From Aerosticca soli (lineage in GTDB: Bacteria > Pseudomonadota > Gammaproteobacteria > Xanthomonadales > Rhodanobacteraceae), in contig NZ_AP018560.1 of the NCBI RefSeq assembly GCF_003967035.1, positions 333,001 through 397,000 on the forward strand: a stretch of DNA of 64,000 bases. Direction: 5' to 3'. The translations under genes and the position numbers were made by a program. Under the pieces are notes generated by a model. That model was given only the letters and a program-made list of their open reading frames with translations, did not search any database and had not been told where the DNA came from. This document shows, piece by piece, positions 42,253-51,680 of the stretch (positions are counted from its first letter, which is position 1; every line of letters starts with the position of its first letter).

Positions 42253-42354
42253 TCAGCCCGCACCTCCGCTGGTAATGAGAAGTACGAGTACAAGGGCAAG
42301 GAGCAGCGAGCCGCGCAGCCGCACGAGGCCGATGAACGCCGCGTGGCGGCTCAT
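42253..42354 (-). CDS. leu/ilv operon leader peptide
   Basis: A 33-residue frame starting MSRHAAFIGLVRL and ending LLLALVLVLLITSGGAG. Eleven of its last 25 residues are Leu, Val or Ile, clustered in front of the stop as in leuL and ilvL leaders. An in-frame ATG at 42390 would give 45 residues, but it falls at the predicted transcription start, so the later ATG is preferred. Ribosome stalling at these codons would control the terminator 50 bp downstream. Confidence 0.82.
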   Translation of the reverse strand: MSRHAAFIGLVRLRGSLLLALVLVLLITSGGAG

Positions 42355-42397
42355 GTTGGCGATGTGGCGGTGGCTGGTGCGTTGCGGCATGGAGTCG

Positions 42398-42426
42398 ACC
42401 CTAACGGCATCGGTGGCGGCTGTCAA
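42398..42426 (-). promoter_or_regulatory. promoter of the leu leader/leuA operon
   Basis: On the minus strand a perfect -35 box TTGACA (42426-42421) is followed after 17 bases by TAGGGT (42403-42398). Transcription would start near 42391, about 37 bases ahead of the leader ATG. Confidence 0.72.
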
Positions 42427-42466
42427 CAGGGGCGTGCAAAACTTTTTTGGCAAGCATCCGCGGTGC

Positions 42467-43810
42467 TCATGCCGCGGACGTCTGGACGTCCGGACGTCCG
42501 CAACGCCAGGCGCGCAGCCAGGCGGCCAGCGCCCCTTCCTCCGCGGCGAGCGGCTGTGCGTGCGCCGGGCGTGCCAGCATCGCCGCGAGCGCGGGCGGCA
42601 CCGGCACCTGCCGTCCGAGCAGCGGCTCCAGCACGGTCTCGAACTTGGCCGGATGGGCGGTGGCGACCACCGTCCACAGGCGGCCCGGGCGCGCGGGCTC
42701 GTGATCGAGCACGGCGAGCGCGGTGGCCGTGTGCGGGCAGAACAGCGCATCGTGCTCGCGCGCGTAATGCCGCAGCGTGGCGCGGATCGCCGCGTCGTCC
42801 ACGCTTTCGGCGCGCAAGGCGCGGCGCACGGCATCGTCGTCGCCGCCGAAGGTCCAGCGCAGCCGCTCGAAGTTGCTCGGCGCGCCGACGTCCATCGCGT
42901 TGGCCAGCGTGGCGAGCGCCTCGCGCGGCCGGTAATCCTCGCCGGCGAAGAATGCCGGCAGGGTGGCGTTGGCGTTGCAGGCCAGGCGGATCTCGCCGAC
43001 CGGCAGGCCGAGCGCGCGCACCCAGACCGCGGCGAGCGCATTGCCGAGATTGCCGGTCGGCACGATGACATCGAGCGGCGCGCCGTTCGCCCGCCACTGG
43101 CCGAGCGCGGCATGCGCGTAGTAGCTCATCTGCGGCAGCAGGCGGCCCAGGCTGATGCTGTTGGCCGAGCTCAGGGGCAGCTCGCGCTGCAATGCGGCGT
43201 CGCCGAGCGCGGCCTTGACCATGCGCTGGCAATCGTCGAAACGACCGGCCACGCGCAGCGCCTGCACGTTGCCGCCGAAGCTGCCGAGCTGGTGCGCCTG
43301 GCGCGGCGAGACGCGGCCATCGGGATAGAGGATGGCCACGCGCACGCCGGGCATGCCGTGGAAGGCCGCGCCCACCGCGGCGCCGGTATCGCCGGAAGTG
43401 GCGACCAGGATGGTGAGCGGCCGCGCATCCGCACGCGGCAGCCGGCGCAGGCAGGCGGCGAGGAAGCGCGCGCCGACGTCCTTGAAGGCGGCGGTCGGGC
43501 CGTGGAAGAGCTCCAGCACCTGCGCATCGTCGCGGCCGGGCAGGCGCGCCAGCGGCACCGGGAAATCCAGCGCCTCGGCGCAGATGTCGGCGAGCGCGTC
43601 GGCCAGCGGATCGCCGGCGAAGAACGGCGCGAGCAGGGTGGCGGCGGTGTCGGCCAGGCTGCCGGCGGGATCGAACGCGGCCGGGTCCAGGCGCGGCAGG
43701 CGCTCGGGCACGTACAGGCCGCCATCCGGCGCGAGGCCGGCGGCGATGGCCTGGCTCAGGCCCACCGCCGGCGCGTGGCCGCGCGTGCTCAGGTAACGCG
43801 GCGCACTCAT
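42467..43810 (-). CDS. thrC: threonine synthase
   Basis: A 447-residue PLP enzyme converting phosphohomoserine to threonine. The PLP lysine lies in [32 protein letters not shown] and [13 protein letters not shown] bind the phosphates. Its ATG overlaps the thrB stop as ATGA. The last codons double as the 8-bp array upstream of the leu promoter. Confidence 0.96.
   Translation of the reverse strand: MSAPRYLSTRGHAPAVGLSQAIAAGLAPDGGLYVPERLPRLDPAAFDPAGSLADTAATLLAPFFAGDPLADALADICAEALDFPVPLARLPGRDDAQVLELFHGPTAAFKDVGARFLAACLRRLPRADARPLTILVATSGDTGAAVGAAFHGMPGVRVAILYPDGRVSPRQAHQLGSFGGNVQALRVAGRFDDCQRMVKAALGDAALQRELPLSSANSISLGRLLPQMSYYAHAALGQWRANGAPLDVIVPTGNLGNALAAVWVRALGLPVGEIRLACNANATLPAFFAGEDYRPREALATLANAMDVGAPSNFERLRWTFGGDDDAVRRALRAESVDDAAIRATLRHYAREHDALFCPHTATALAVLDHEPARPGRLWTVVATAHPAKFETVLEPLLGRQVPVPPALAAMLARPAHAQPLAAEEGALAAWLRAWRCGRPDVQTSAA
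42476..42499. promoter_or_regulatory. tandem 8-bp operator-like array upstream of the leu promoter (site A)
   Basis: Three consecutive octamers on the plus strand: GGACGTCT, GGACGTCC, GGACGTCC, without spacing. The array lies in the final codons of thrC, about 50 bp upstream of the leu -35 box. The 8-bp tandem layout is how MetJ operators (consensus AGACGTCT) are built in E. coli; which regulator acts here is not known. Confidence 0.55.
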
Positions 43811-44793
43811 GCGGCAAGCTCCATGCCGTCCACCGCCAGGACGCGCGCGGCGGGGCCGTCGATCGGCGCGACCAGCGCGTCGCTGGCGAGTCCTTCCGCG
43901 GCGAACGCCGCCTGCATCGCCGCCGCCGCGGCCTGCGCGTCGGCGCGGTTCTCGTACCAGCCGAACACGCTGGGACCGCCGCCGGAAATGCTGGCGCCGA
44001 GCGCGCGATGGCCGAGCGCCGCCTGCTTGACCCGCGCGAAGCCCGGCACCAGCGCGGCGCGACGCGGTTCGACCAGCACGTCCTTGAGCCCCTCGCGGAC
44101 CAGCGCGGCCTCGCCGCGATAGCAGCCGGCCAGGGTCAGCGCGAGGTTGGCGCTCTGCGCGACGAATTCGCCCAGGCGATAGTCGCCGGCCAGCGCGGCG
44201 CGCGCCCTGCGCGTCTCCAGCACGCAATGCGGATGGACCAGCGCGCAGTGCCATTCGCGCGGCACCGGGATGCGCAGCAGGCGCGCTTCGGTGGCGAGCA
44301 CCAGGCCGCCGAGCAGCATCGGCCCGACGTTGTCGCCGTGCCGGCCGCCGCTGGCGACCTGTTCGCCGTCCATCGCAAAGCCGTACAGCGACTCGGCCGG
44401 CAGCGGCCGCGGCAGCAGCGCGTTGGCGGCGAGCAGCGCGGCCACCGCCGAGGCGGCCGAACCGGCCATGCCCGAGCCCATCGCGATGCCCTTGTGCAGG
44501 GTGATCTCGAAGCCGAAGGAGAGCCCGAGCGCCTTGCGCAGCGCGATCAGCGCGGCGCCGGCGGTGTTCTTCGCCGGGTCCTCGGGCAGGGCGACGTCGC
44601 TGCCGTGGATGGCGGCGATGCGCACCACCGGCGCATCGAGGCGCCGCACCTCGGCGCGGTCGCCGGCGCCTTCCACGCAGTGGCCCAGGATGTCGAAGCC
44701 GACCCCGACGTTGCCCACGCAGGCCGGGGCGTAGGCGACGGCATGGCGGGCCGGGGCGGCGGACGGGCGAGGTTCCAGCAAAGGCATGTTCAC
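43807..44793 (-). CDS. thrB: homoserine kinase
   Basis: A 328-residue GHMP kinase. [19 protein letters not shown] is the N-terminal signature, [17 protein letters not shown] the ATP loop, and [16 protein letters not shown] the third GHMP motif. It phosphorylates homoserine. The GTG at 44793 overlaps the upstream stop as GTGA; the ATG two codons later is also possible. Confidence 0.96.
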   Translation of the reverse strand: MNMPLLEPRPSAAPARHAVAYAPACVGNVGVGFDILGHCVEGAGDRAEVRRLDAPVVRIAAIHGSDVALPEDPAKNTAGAALIALRKALGLSFGFEITLHKGIAMGSGMAGSAASAVAALLAANALLPRPLPAESLYGFAMDGEQVASGGRHGDNVGPMLLGGLVLATEARLLRIPVPREWHCALVHPHCVLETRRARAALAGDYRLGEFVAQSANLALTLAGCYRGEAALVREGLKDVLVEPRRAALVPGFARVKQAALGHRALGASISGGGPSVFGWYENRADAQAAAAAMQAAFAAEGLASDALVAPIDGPAARVLAVDGMELAA

Positions 44794-45944
44794 GGGCGGG
44801 GCTCCAGGGCTTCGGCGATGCGCAACAGGTCGGCGAACACGCCGGCGGCGGTGACTTCAGGGCCGGCGCCGGGGCCCTGCACGGTGAGCGGGTTGTCGCA
44901 GTAGCGGCGGGTGGTGAACTGCACCACGTTGTCGGTGCCACGGGCATGGGCGAATGTGTGGCTGGCCGGCAGCACGGCGAGTTTCACGCTGGCGCGGCCC
45001 TCGCGGTCCAGATGGGCGACGTGGCGCAGCACGCCACCGGCCGCGCGCGCCTGGGCCAGTCGCGCGGCCATCGGCGCATCCAGGGCCTCGAGCTGCTGCA
45101 TGAACGCCTCCGGCGCGAGCGCGGCCAATGCCTCCGGCACCAGGCTTTCCACCTGCACGTCCTCCAGCGACAGCGGCCAGCCGGCCTCGCGGGCGAGGAT
45201 CACCAGTTTGCGCGCGACGTCGAGGCCGGAGAGATCGGCGCGCGGATCGGGCTCGGTGTAGCCCAGCGCGTGTGCCTCGCGCAGCAGCGACGAGAATGGC
45301 CGCGTGCCGTCGAAATGGTTGAACAGCCACGCCAGCGTGCCCGAGCACATGCCCTCGACGGTGTACAGCTCGTCGCCGGTGTCGATGAGGTCGCGCAGCG
45401 TCTGCACCACCGGCAGGCCGGCACAGACGGTGGCCTCGTAGCGCAAGCGGCCGCCGCCCTGCGCACTGGCCCGCGCGATCGCCTGCCAGCGTTCGAGCGG
45501 GCCGCTGGCGGCGAGCTTGTTCGGCGTCACCACGTGCACGCCCTCGGCAAGCCAGTCGGCGTAACGCGCGGCGACCGCCTCGCTGGCGCTGCAGTCGATC
45601 AGCATGACCGGGCCGCCTTCGGTGCCGCGCAGGTGGGCGAGAAAGGCATCGAGATCGGTCGGCCGCCAGATCTGCGCGCCGCCGTGGCGGCCGTTGAGCT
45701 CGGGATCGTCGCAGTCCAGCCACATGCGGCGGCTGGCGGCCACGCCGCGCAGTTCCAGCAGCAGGCCCAGGTGGCGCGCCAGCCGCGGCTGGGCCGCACG
45801 CAGCTGGTCGAGCAGGGTGCCGCCGACGCGTCCGGGGCCGATCAGCCCCACGGCGAGCCGGCGAGAGCGGGCGAGAGTGAAATCCGCCGTCGCCGGTCGG
45901 GGCCGGGATACGGGCTGGACGGGTGCTGCGACTGCGCTGTGCAT
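44790..45944 (-). CDS. homoserine dehydrogenase, monofunctional, of the ThrA/MetL C-terminal type
   Basis: A 384-residue protein. The Rossmann motif [17 protein letters not shown] is near residue 32, followed by [36 protein letters not shown] and [18 protein letters not shown]. These match the dehydrogenase half of bifunctional aspartokinase/homoserine dehydrogenase. No aspartokinase domain or ACT domain is present, so aspartokinase must be encoded elsewhere. It reduces aspartate semialdehyde to homoserine. A GGAGG ribosome site precedes the ATG, and the thr leader lies about 100 bp upstream. It heads the thr operon. Confidence 0.9.
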   Translation of the reverse strand: MHSAVAAPVQPVSRPRPATADFTLARSRRLAVGLIGPGRVGGTLLDQLRAAQPRLARHLGLLLELRGVAASRRMWLDCDDPELNGRHGGAQIWRPTDLDAFLAHLRGTEGGPVMLIDCSASEAVAARYADWLAEGVHVVTPNKLAASGPLERWQAIARASAQGGGRLRYEATVCAGLPVVQTLRDLIDTGDELYTVEGMCSGTLAWLFNHFDGTRPFSSLLREAHALGYTEPDPRADLSGLDVARKLVILAREAGWPLSLEDVQVESLVPEALAALAPEAFMQQLEALDAPMAARLAQARAAGGVLRHVAHLDREGRASVKLAVLPASHTFAHARGTDNVVQFTTRRYCDNPLTVQGPGAGPEVTAAGVFADLLRIAEALEPRP

Positions 45945-45994
45945 GGAGCCTCCGAAGGGAGGCCCGCTTCGCTTGCGGCGGTTCGGCTGTCGGC

Positions 45995-46020
45995 CGGCCC
46001 GCCTCGTCGAGGGCGGGCCG
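45995..46020 (-). promoter_or_regulatory. strong hairpin between thr leader and homoserine dehydrogenase gene (attenuator candidate)
   Basis: CGGCCCGCC/GGCGGGCCG form a 9-bp stem around CTCGACGA, starting about 20 bases after the leader stop. No T run follows, so it is either an atypical terminator or part of an alternative leader structure. Confidence 0.5.
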
Positions 46021-46040
46021 TTTGCGAGTGTCTTGGAACC

Positions 46041-46106
46041 TTACCGCTCGCGCACCGGAACCCACCCCGACGAAGTCGTGGTGGTAATGGTACCGGTACC
46101 GATCAT
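46041..46106 (-). CDS. thr operon leader peptide
   Basis: A 21-residue frame that begins MIGTGTITTTTSSGW and ends VRER. Threonine fills six positions and isoleucine two, the same bias as E. coli thrL, which senses charged tRNA-Thr and tRNA-Ile. In-frame upstream ATGs at 46151, 46166 and 46178 would lengthen it to as many as 45 residues; the one at 46178 sits at the predicted transcription start. No strong ribosome site marks any of them, so the exact start is unsettled. Confidence 0.78.
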   Translation of the reverse strand: MIGTGTITTTTSSGWVPVRER

Positions 46107-46184
46107 GCCGCCGCGCAGCGACGTGCCGACCGCAAGGGTCGGCAGCAGCATGAACGCGGTGGGCATGGACGAGGGCATGGGCGG

Positions 46185-46214
46185 ACGATAGGCAGACTCA
46201 TCGCGTCCTGTCAA
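46185..46214 (-). promoter_or_regulatory. promoter of the thr leader/thr operon
   Basis: On the minus strand TTGACA (46214-46209) and TATCGT (46190-46185) are separated by 18 bases. The predicted start lies near 46178, ahead of the Thr-rich leader. Confidence 0.68.
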
Positions 46215-46241
46215 GCGCTTCGTTCCTTACGATATGCGTTT

Positions 46242-46265
46242 GGACGTCCGGCCGTCCGGACATCC
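46242..46265. promoter_or_regulatory. tandem 8-bp operator-like array upstream of the thr promoter (site B)
   Basis: Three consecutive octamers: GGACGTCC, GGCCGTCC, GGACATCC, lying 28 bp upstream of the thr -35 box. The unit and 8-bp period are those of site A ahead of the leu promoter. Confidence 0.55.
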
Positions 46266-46337
46266 ACATCAGCGTTTTTTCTTGTCCAGCCCGCTTGGTG
46301 TCCCGTACGGACACATGGTGTTGGGGTGACCGGGCTT

Positions 46338-48323
46338 TCAATGGGAAAGGTCGATGGCATAGGTGGCGCTGCCATCGCCATGGTCCTCGAGCTCGCGCAC
46401 CTCGAGCCCGGCCTGGCGCGCCAGCTGCGCCTTGCCGCCGGCGCTGACGAAAGTGACCGCCGCACGGGTGTCCAGTGGCGCGAAGCGCCACGAGCGGGGC
46501 GGCAGACTGGCGGCGGTGATCGGGCTGTGGCGGGCGATCCAGTCGGCCACGACGTCGCGTACGCCGGGGCCGTCGGCCAGCACGGTCTGCCGACCGTCCA
46601 GGCCCGGGAAATGGCCGCCGCCATTGGCGCGATAGGCATTGGTGGCGACCACGAAATGCTGCCCGGCGGTCACCGGCCGCCCCTGATAGCGCAGGTCGAC
46701 GATGCGCCGGCCGGGCGGGCGGCTGGGATCGATGCGGTATTCGAGTCCCTCGCCCTGGATCTGGTCGAAATTGAAGCCGGCGAAGTGCGTGTCGATCAGC
46801 GCCTGCGGCTGCGCGGCGTCGGGATCGATGCGTGCGAAGCGTTGCGCGGCGTGTTCGAGCCAGGCCTTGAGGCCCGCGCCGTCGACGCTCACCGCGGCGA
46901 GCGCGTTGGGGTAGTAGTAGAGGTCGGCCGTGTGACGCACGGTGATCGTGCCGGCCGGCACGTCGGTGTAGTCGTCCGCGCCGGCAAAGCCGGTGCGGAA
47001 GGCGGCCGCGGCCGAAAGCACCGGCCATCCGGCCAGATCCGGGCGCTCTCTGGGCAATTGCCGGCGCACGTAGTCGGCCTGTGCCGCATTGACCACGGCG
47101 AGCGCGCTTTGTTCGCCGACGTCGGCGAAATAGCTGGTAAGCGGGAGCGTGCTGGTGCCGAGCGGCGTGTCGACATGGGCCAGCACCGCCTTCTGCACCG
47201 CGGCGATCCGCGGCGCGATCGCCGGGTCGGGCGGCACGCAGGTGGCCGGTGTCGGGCAGATCGGCTGCACCTGGCTCGAGGTCGCGCCGCGGTCCAGTAC
47301 CCAGCGGCCGTGTTGGCGCACCAGCGCGAGCTTGACGAGGCCCAGGTCCTTGCCGAAGAAGCCGCCCATCACCGCCGGCACGCCGCGCACGAAACCGCGC
47401 TCGGCATCGACCCCGGGCATGCCGGCATAGCGCGGCCCGGGAAAAGTCGCATGCGCATGACCGAGCAGCAGCACGTCGATGCCGGGGACCGCGGCCAGGT
47501 GCCAGCCCGGGTTTTCCATATCGCTTGCATAGGGCGACGCATCCAGGCCGCCATGCAGCAGCGCGACGATGAGATCCGGATGCTGCGCTTCGAGCGCCGG
47601 CAGTGCCGCGCGCGCCGCCTCGACCGCGCCGCGCACCGTGACCCGGCCGGCCAGCAGCGGCCGGTCCCACTGCATGATCGGCGGCGGCGTGAAGCCGATG
47701 ATGCCGACCTTGAGCGGCACCTGGAGCCGGCTGCCGTCGAGCGTGTAGGCCTCGATGGTGCGGGTCAGCACCGTCCACGGCGGATAGAGCGTGTGCCCGT
47801 CGCCGACACCGACGACGTTGGCCAGCACCAGCGGAAAATGTGGGCCGGCGCAATGCCGGGGCGGCACGCCCGCACCCGTCATCGGCGTGGCGGTGACCTG
47901 GGAGAGAAACGGCAAGCCATAGTTGAAGTCGTGGTTGCCGAGCGTGCCGCCGTCGTAGCCCAGCGCGTCCATGGCCTGGTAGATGGCCAGTTCCTCCGCA
48001 CAGCCGAGCGGCTTCGCCTTGGCCTGATAATCCGCCAGCAAGGTGCCCTGCACGGTGTCGCCGACGTCGAACAGCAGGCTGTTGGGAAAGGTCGCGCGCG
48101 CACGCCCGATCAGCGTGGCGGTGCGCTCGAAGCCGAGCGTGGGGTCGGGGCGCGCACGCAGGTAGTCGTAGGACAGCACATTGGCATGGAGGTCGGTGGT
48201 CTCCAGGATTGCCACGTCCGCCCGCGCGCCCTCCGGCAAGGTGCCGGGGCGGAACCGTTGGCCGCCGCAGCCGGCGAGCAGGGCCGCGACCCACACGAGC
48301 ATGAAGAAAAGGTGGCGGCGCAT
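46338..48323 (-). CDS. 2',3'-cyclic-nucleotide 2'-phosphodiesterase/3'-nucleotidase-like lipoprotein (CpdB/UshA superfamily)
   Basis: A 661-residue periplasmic enzyme. The lipoprotein signal ends in ALLAGCG, so it should be lipid-anchored at Cys19 counting from the ATG at 48323. The calcineurin-like metallophosphatase domain has ETTDLHANVLSYDY, DVGDTVQGT, GNHDFNYGLPF and GHAHATFPG; the DLH and YDY pattern fits CpdB better than UshA. The C-terminal 5'-nucleotidase domain (about 380-600) contains AVVNAAQADYVRRQL, YYYPNALAAV and NAYRANGGGHFPGL. It probably scavenges nucleotides. E. coli CpdB is not a lipoprotein. Confidence 0.88.
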   Translation of the reverse strand: MRRHLFFMLVWVAALLAGCGGQRFRPGTLPEGARADVAILETTDLHANVLSYDYLRARPDPTLGFERTATLIGRARATFPNSLLFDVGDTVQGTLLADYQAKAKPLGCAEELAIYQAMDALGYDGGTLGNHDFNYGLPFLSQVTATPMTGAGVPPRHCAGPHFPLVLANVVGVGDGHTLYPPWTVLTRTIEAYTLDGSRLQVPLKVGIIGFTPPPIMQWDRPLLAGRVTVRGAVEAARAALPALEAQHPDLIVALLHGGLDASPYASDMENPGWHLAAVPGIDVLLLGHAHATFPGPRYAGMPGVDAERGFVRGVPAVMGGFFGKDLGLVKLALVRQHGRWVLDRGATSSQVQPICPTPATCVPPDPAIAPRIAAVQKAVLAHVDTPLGTSTLPLTSYFADVGEQSALAVVNAAQADYVRRQLPRERPDLAGWPVLSAAAAFRTGFAGADDYTDVPAGTITVRHTADLYYYPNALAAVSVDGAGLKAWLEHAAQRFARIDPDAAQPQALIDTHFAGFNFDQIQGEGLEYRIDPSRPPGRRIVDLRYQGRPVTAGQHFVVATNAYRANGGGHFPGLDGRQTVLADGPGVRDVVADWIARHSPITAASLPPRSWRFAPLDTRAAVTFVSAGGKAQLARQAGLEVRELEDHGDGSATYAIDLSH

Positions 48324-48414
48324 GCGGCAGGCTCCGGCGGTGTCGATGGCCATCATGCGCGATGCCGGGCGACTCTGCTATGGCGGGGGGCGATGGCGTT
48401 GGTGTCAAACCCTC

Positions 48415-48444
48415 TTGACAGACTTTTAATGTTGAGGTTGTAAT
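48415..48444 (+). promoter_or_regulatory. promoter of the TonB-dependent receptor gene
   Basis: TTGACA (48415-48420) and TGTAAT (48439-48444) with an 18-base spacer, about 113 bp ahead of the receptor ATG. Confidence 0.6.
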
Positions 48445-48556
48445 CGGGCCGTAACCCATCGGGTTGCACAGGGGATTCATATGGAGCAGCTAAGCGCCTC
48501 CGGTGTCGAGCCGGACGGGTCAGCTGTATTCGTAGTTCAAAAAGGGGATAAACCAC

Positions 48557-51500
48557 ATGAAAAAGTTTGATCGCGGCGTAGCCCAACGGCTGCGTAGAAC
48601 CGCCTTAGTGGTAGCCGTGGGTCTTTCGCTTGCCGGCCCGGGTTTGGTGCTGGCCCAGTCGAATGTCACGGGATCGATCTTCGGCACGGTGTCCAACGTG
48701 TCGGGCAACAAGGTCACGATCCGCAATCGGGACACGGGTTTCAGCCGGACCGTCAATGTGGATGCGCAAGGCCGGTACAGCTTCGACTCGCTTCCGGTCG
48801 GACGCTATGAGGTGATCTTGCAAAATGGCGACACGGTGGTGAGTCGTCGCGACGATGTGAACTTGCAGATCTCCGGAGGGGTGAATGTTTCCTTTGGGTC
48901 GGCGATGAACGCGACCAATCTAAGCGCGATTTCGGTGGCTGCCAACGCCTTGCCCGCCATCGATGTCTCGACGGTCGATACGCGGACGGTATTCAGTTCA
49001 GAGCAATTGCAGAAGTTGCCGGTTGCGCGAAGCGTTTCCGCGGTGGCTTTGCTCGCTCCAGGCGTCATTCAAGGGTCCAGTTATTCTGCGCCGAGTTTTG
49101 GTGGTTCGGCGGCATCTGAAAATGCATATTATATCAATGGATATCCTGTCACCAATCCGTTGACCTCGATAGGCTTTTCGTCGCTACCATTCGACGCCAT
49201 CGATCAGGAGCAAGTGCTCACGGGTGGCTATGGAGCGGAGTTTGGTCGATCCACAGGCGGCGTCATCAATATCGTCACCAAGCGTGGCACCAATGAATGG
49301 AAGGCGGGAGTCTATACCATCTGGGCACCGCAGTCCTTGCGCGCAGATCCCAAGAATATTTACTTTCCTCATACGGGTTTTTACGGCCCGGGCTCGCGTA
49401 CGCCGACCGATGGGACGCTTTATCTGAGACGCACCGATTCACAATACTGGACATCGACTGTGGGCGCCTACGCCAGTGGCCCGCTGATCAAGGACCGTCT
49501 GTTCGTCTATGTCGATGTTGAGCAGAACCGGCAGGATGGCAACAGCATTCGGTATTACACTAACTCTTCCGCAGCACAGCTCAATCAGGCGTGGAGTGAC
49601 TATCTCTACAAAACACCACGCTGGACGGCAAAAATCGACTGGAATATTAACGATAATAATACGATTGAATTGACGGGTGTTTCAGATAAAACGACATATA
49701 ATGCTAGTTATTATCCGTATAATTATTCTGCTGACACTCATGCCAACAATAAGACTGGTGGTTTGTATACAAAAGATGGGGGTGACCTTTATATTGGCAA
49801 ATATACAGGCTACGTTACGGACGACTTGACAATTACCGCGCTGTATGGAACTCAAAAAATAAATCATGTAAGTACGCCGTGGAATTACAATCCGGCCTGT
49901 CCATATGTGTCTTCCAATACGCAATCCCAGGTGCCTGGCTTGAATTACACGAGCTGCCAGTCGTATACGGGAACCGTCCTGATTCCCGGAGCGCATGACA
50001 AGACTTATGGCGGCCGCTTCGATATCGAATACCACATCGGTGATCACGACATTCGCCTAGGTTACGACAGGCAGACTGCCGAATCTTTGACTGGTTCGAG
50101 CTATCCCGGTGGTTACGGATGGATCTACGGTTACCAGGCCAATCCGAACCAGCCGATCGATGCGGGGCATGGTGTCGTGGGAACCCCTGCAGAGGCGGGC
50201 GGCTATGGTACGCAAGGCTATTATGTGTATCGCTACTATAGTACCCAGAATGCCTATGTAAAAACCATTCAGGAAGCCCAATATCTCGAGGACCGCTGGC
50301 AGCTGACGGACCGTTGGTTGCTTTCTATCGGTTTACGCAACGAGCAGTTCACCAATTACAACGGCGACAACAAGCCCTACGCTCGTCAGCGGCACCAGTT
50401 GGCGCCGCGCCTTGGCGTTTCGTGGGACGTGTTCGGTGATTCCACGCTGAAAGTCTTTGCCAACGCGGGCCGCTATCATTTGGCGATGCCAAACAATGTG
50501 GCCGTGCGTGCCGCTTCCGGTTCTCTCATCACCAGTCAGTACTTCACATATACGGGTGTTGACCCGGTAACGGGAGCGCCGACCGGATTGAATCCCGTGC
50601 GTGTCGATTTGAACAACCAATACGTGTGCCCAAACAGTGGTGGGGCAGTATCCACTAATATCGAATGCGGCACTGCGCCTGATCCGCGAACAGTGGCTGC
50701 GAAGGGGCTCAAGTCACACTTCCAGGATGAGTACATTCTGGGTGCGCAATACCAGCTCACTCCCGAATATGTATTCGGGGCAAAAGGGACTGTCCGTAAG
50801 TTGCGTAGCGCTATTGATGACACCTGTACGCCCGCTCTTAGTGGCGCGTGCTTCCTGTTCAACCCGGGCAAGGCTAATTCGTTCCTTGAGGAACAGGATG
50901 ATGGTACCTTCGTGGAGCGACATTATTCGAATGCGGAACTCGGGTTCCCGCATTTGAAGCGTAAATATGTAGCGCTCGACTTGTTCCTGGAGCATCCCTT
51001 TGCGGACAAGTGGTATGGCAAGATCGATTACACGTATTCACATAATTACGGGAATACGGAGGGTCAGCTTGCCTCGGATCTCGATACCGGCGCTGGCGGA
51101 CAGGCCGACGTATCCGTTACCCAGGACTGGGATTTGCCGCAACTCATGGTCGGTGCCAATGGTTCCCTGCCGAATGACCGGCGCCATCAGTTCCGTGCCT
51201 TCGGTTATTACCAGATGAGCAAGGAATGGCGTTTTGGCGGCACGGCCATGATCATGTCGGGGCGTCCGTTGAGCTGTACCTCGTTCTGGCCCGATCCGAA
51301 GGCGCCGGTGTACAACGGCTCCTACTACCACTATTGCGGGCTCCCGATCCCTGGTTCCACGGGCTATGTATATACCCCGCGCGGGACGAGTGGAAATACG
51401 CCCTGGACGCATCGCTACGACTTGAATGTGGCGTACTCACCCAACTGGTTAGACAATAAACTGACTTTCCAGGTGGATGTCTTCAATGTGCTTAACCGGC

Positions 51501-51625
51501 AGACGCCGCTTTACTACAATATGCGTTATGCGAGCAACCGTTCCACGGTGAATCCTTTGTACCGCCGCGTGCTCAATTACACCGATCCGCGTACGGTAAG
51601 ATTCACGATGCGTTATGATTTCTGA
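48557..51625 (+). CDS. TonB-dependent receptor, Oar-like, with carboxypeptidase-regulatory-like N-terminal domain
   Basis: A 1022-residue outer-membrane receptor. A signal peptide ends near residue 33 (GPGLVLAQ). Residues about 37-115 form a carboxypeptidase regulatory-like beta domain (GSIFGTVSNVSGNKVTI; GRYSFDSLPVGRYEV). The plug follows (FSSEQLQKLPVARSVSAVALLAPGV; GGYGAEFGRSTGGVINIVTKRG), then a barrel rich in Tyr/Asn/Gly ending RFTMRYDF. The Oar group imports unknown ligands, often peptides or glycans. The stretch about 49.6-49.9 kb is markedly AT-rich, so part of the barrel may be exchanged. AGGGGA precedes the ATG. Confidence 0.92.
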   Translation: MKKFDRGVAQRLRRTALVVAVGLSLAGPGLVLAQSNVTGSIFGTVSNVSGNKVTIRNRDTGFSRTVNVDAQGRYSFDSLPVGRYEVILQNGDTVVSRRDDVNLQISGGVNVSFGSAMNATNLSAISVAANALPAIDVSTVDTRTVFSSEQLQKLPVARSVSAVALLAPGVIQGSSYSAPSFGGSAASENAYYINGYPVTNPLTSIGFSSLPFDAIDQEQVLTGGYGAEFGRSTGGVINIVTKRGTNEWKAGVYTIWAPQSLRADPKNIYFPHTGFYGPGSRTPTDGTLYLRRTDSQYWTSTVGAYASGPLIKDRLFVYVDVEQNRQDGNSIRYYTNSSAAQLNQAWSDYLYKTPRWTAKIDWNINDNNTIELTGVSDKTTYNASYYPYNYSADTHANNKTGGLYTKDGGDLYIGKYTGYVTDDLTITALYGTQKINHVSTPWNYNPACPYVSSNTQSQVPGLNYTSCQSYTGTVLIPGAHDKTYGGRFDIEYHIGDHDIRLGYDRQTAESLTGSSYPGGYGWIYGYQANPNQPIDAGHGVVGTPAEAGGYGTQGYYVYRYYSTQNAYVKTIQEAQYLEDRWQLTDRWLLSIGLRNEQFTNYNGDNKPYARQRHQLAPRLGVSWDVFGDSTLKVFANAGRYHLAMPNNVAVRAASGSLITSQYFTYTGVDPVTGAPTGLNPVRVDLNNQYVCPNSGGAVSTNIECGTAPDPRTVAAKGLKSHFQDEYILGAQYQLTPEYVFGAKGTVRKLRSAIDDTCTPALSGACFLFNPGKANSFLEEQDDGTFVERHYSNAELGFPHLKRKYVALDLFLEHPFADKWYGKIDYTYSHNYGNTEGQLASDLDTGAGGQADVSVTQDWDLPQLMVGANGSLPNDRRHQFRAFGYYQMSKEWRFGGTAMIMSGRPLSCTSFWPDPKAPVYNGSYYHYCGLPIPGSTGYVYTPRGTSGNTPWTHRYDLNVAYSPNWLDNKLTFQVDVFNVLNRQTPLYYNMRYASNRSTVNPLYRRVLNYTDPRTVRFTMRYDF

Positions 51626-51653
51626 TTTATAGATTTGGATTCATTTTTCCCCG

Positions 51654-51680
51654 CCGCCGGTGAGAACCGGCGGTTTTTTT
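51654..51680 (+). terminator. intrinsic terminator of the receptor gene
   Basis: A 7-bp stem CCGCCGG/CCGGCGG with a short TGAGAA loop is followed by seven Ts. It overlaps the stop codon of the convergent phosphatase gene by two bases. Confidence 0.9.

Noticed and set aside
44946-48443. 1165-codon open frame on the plus strand opposite the homoserine dehydrogenase and nucleotidase genes
   Set aside because: It is antisense to both genes and crosses the thr promoter; no recognisable motif.
48481-48570. 29-codon upstream frame overlapping the receptor start
   Set aside because: No ribosome site, no bias toward any amino acid and no coupling geometry; probably a chance frame in the 5' UTR.
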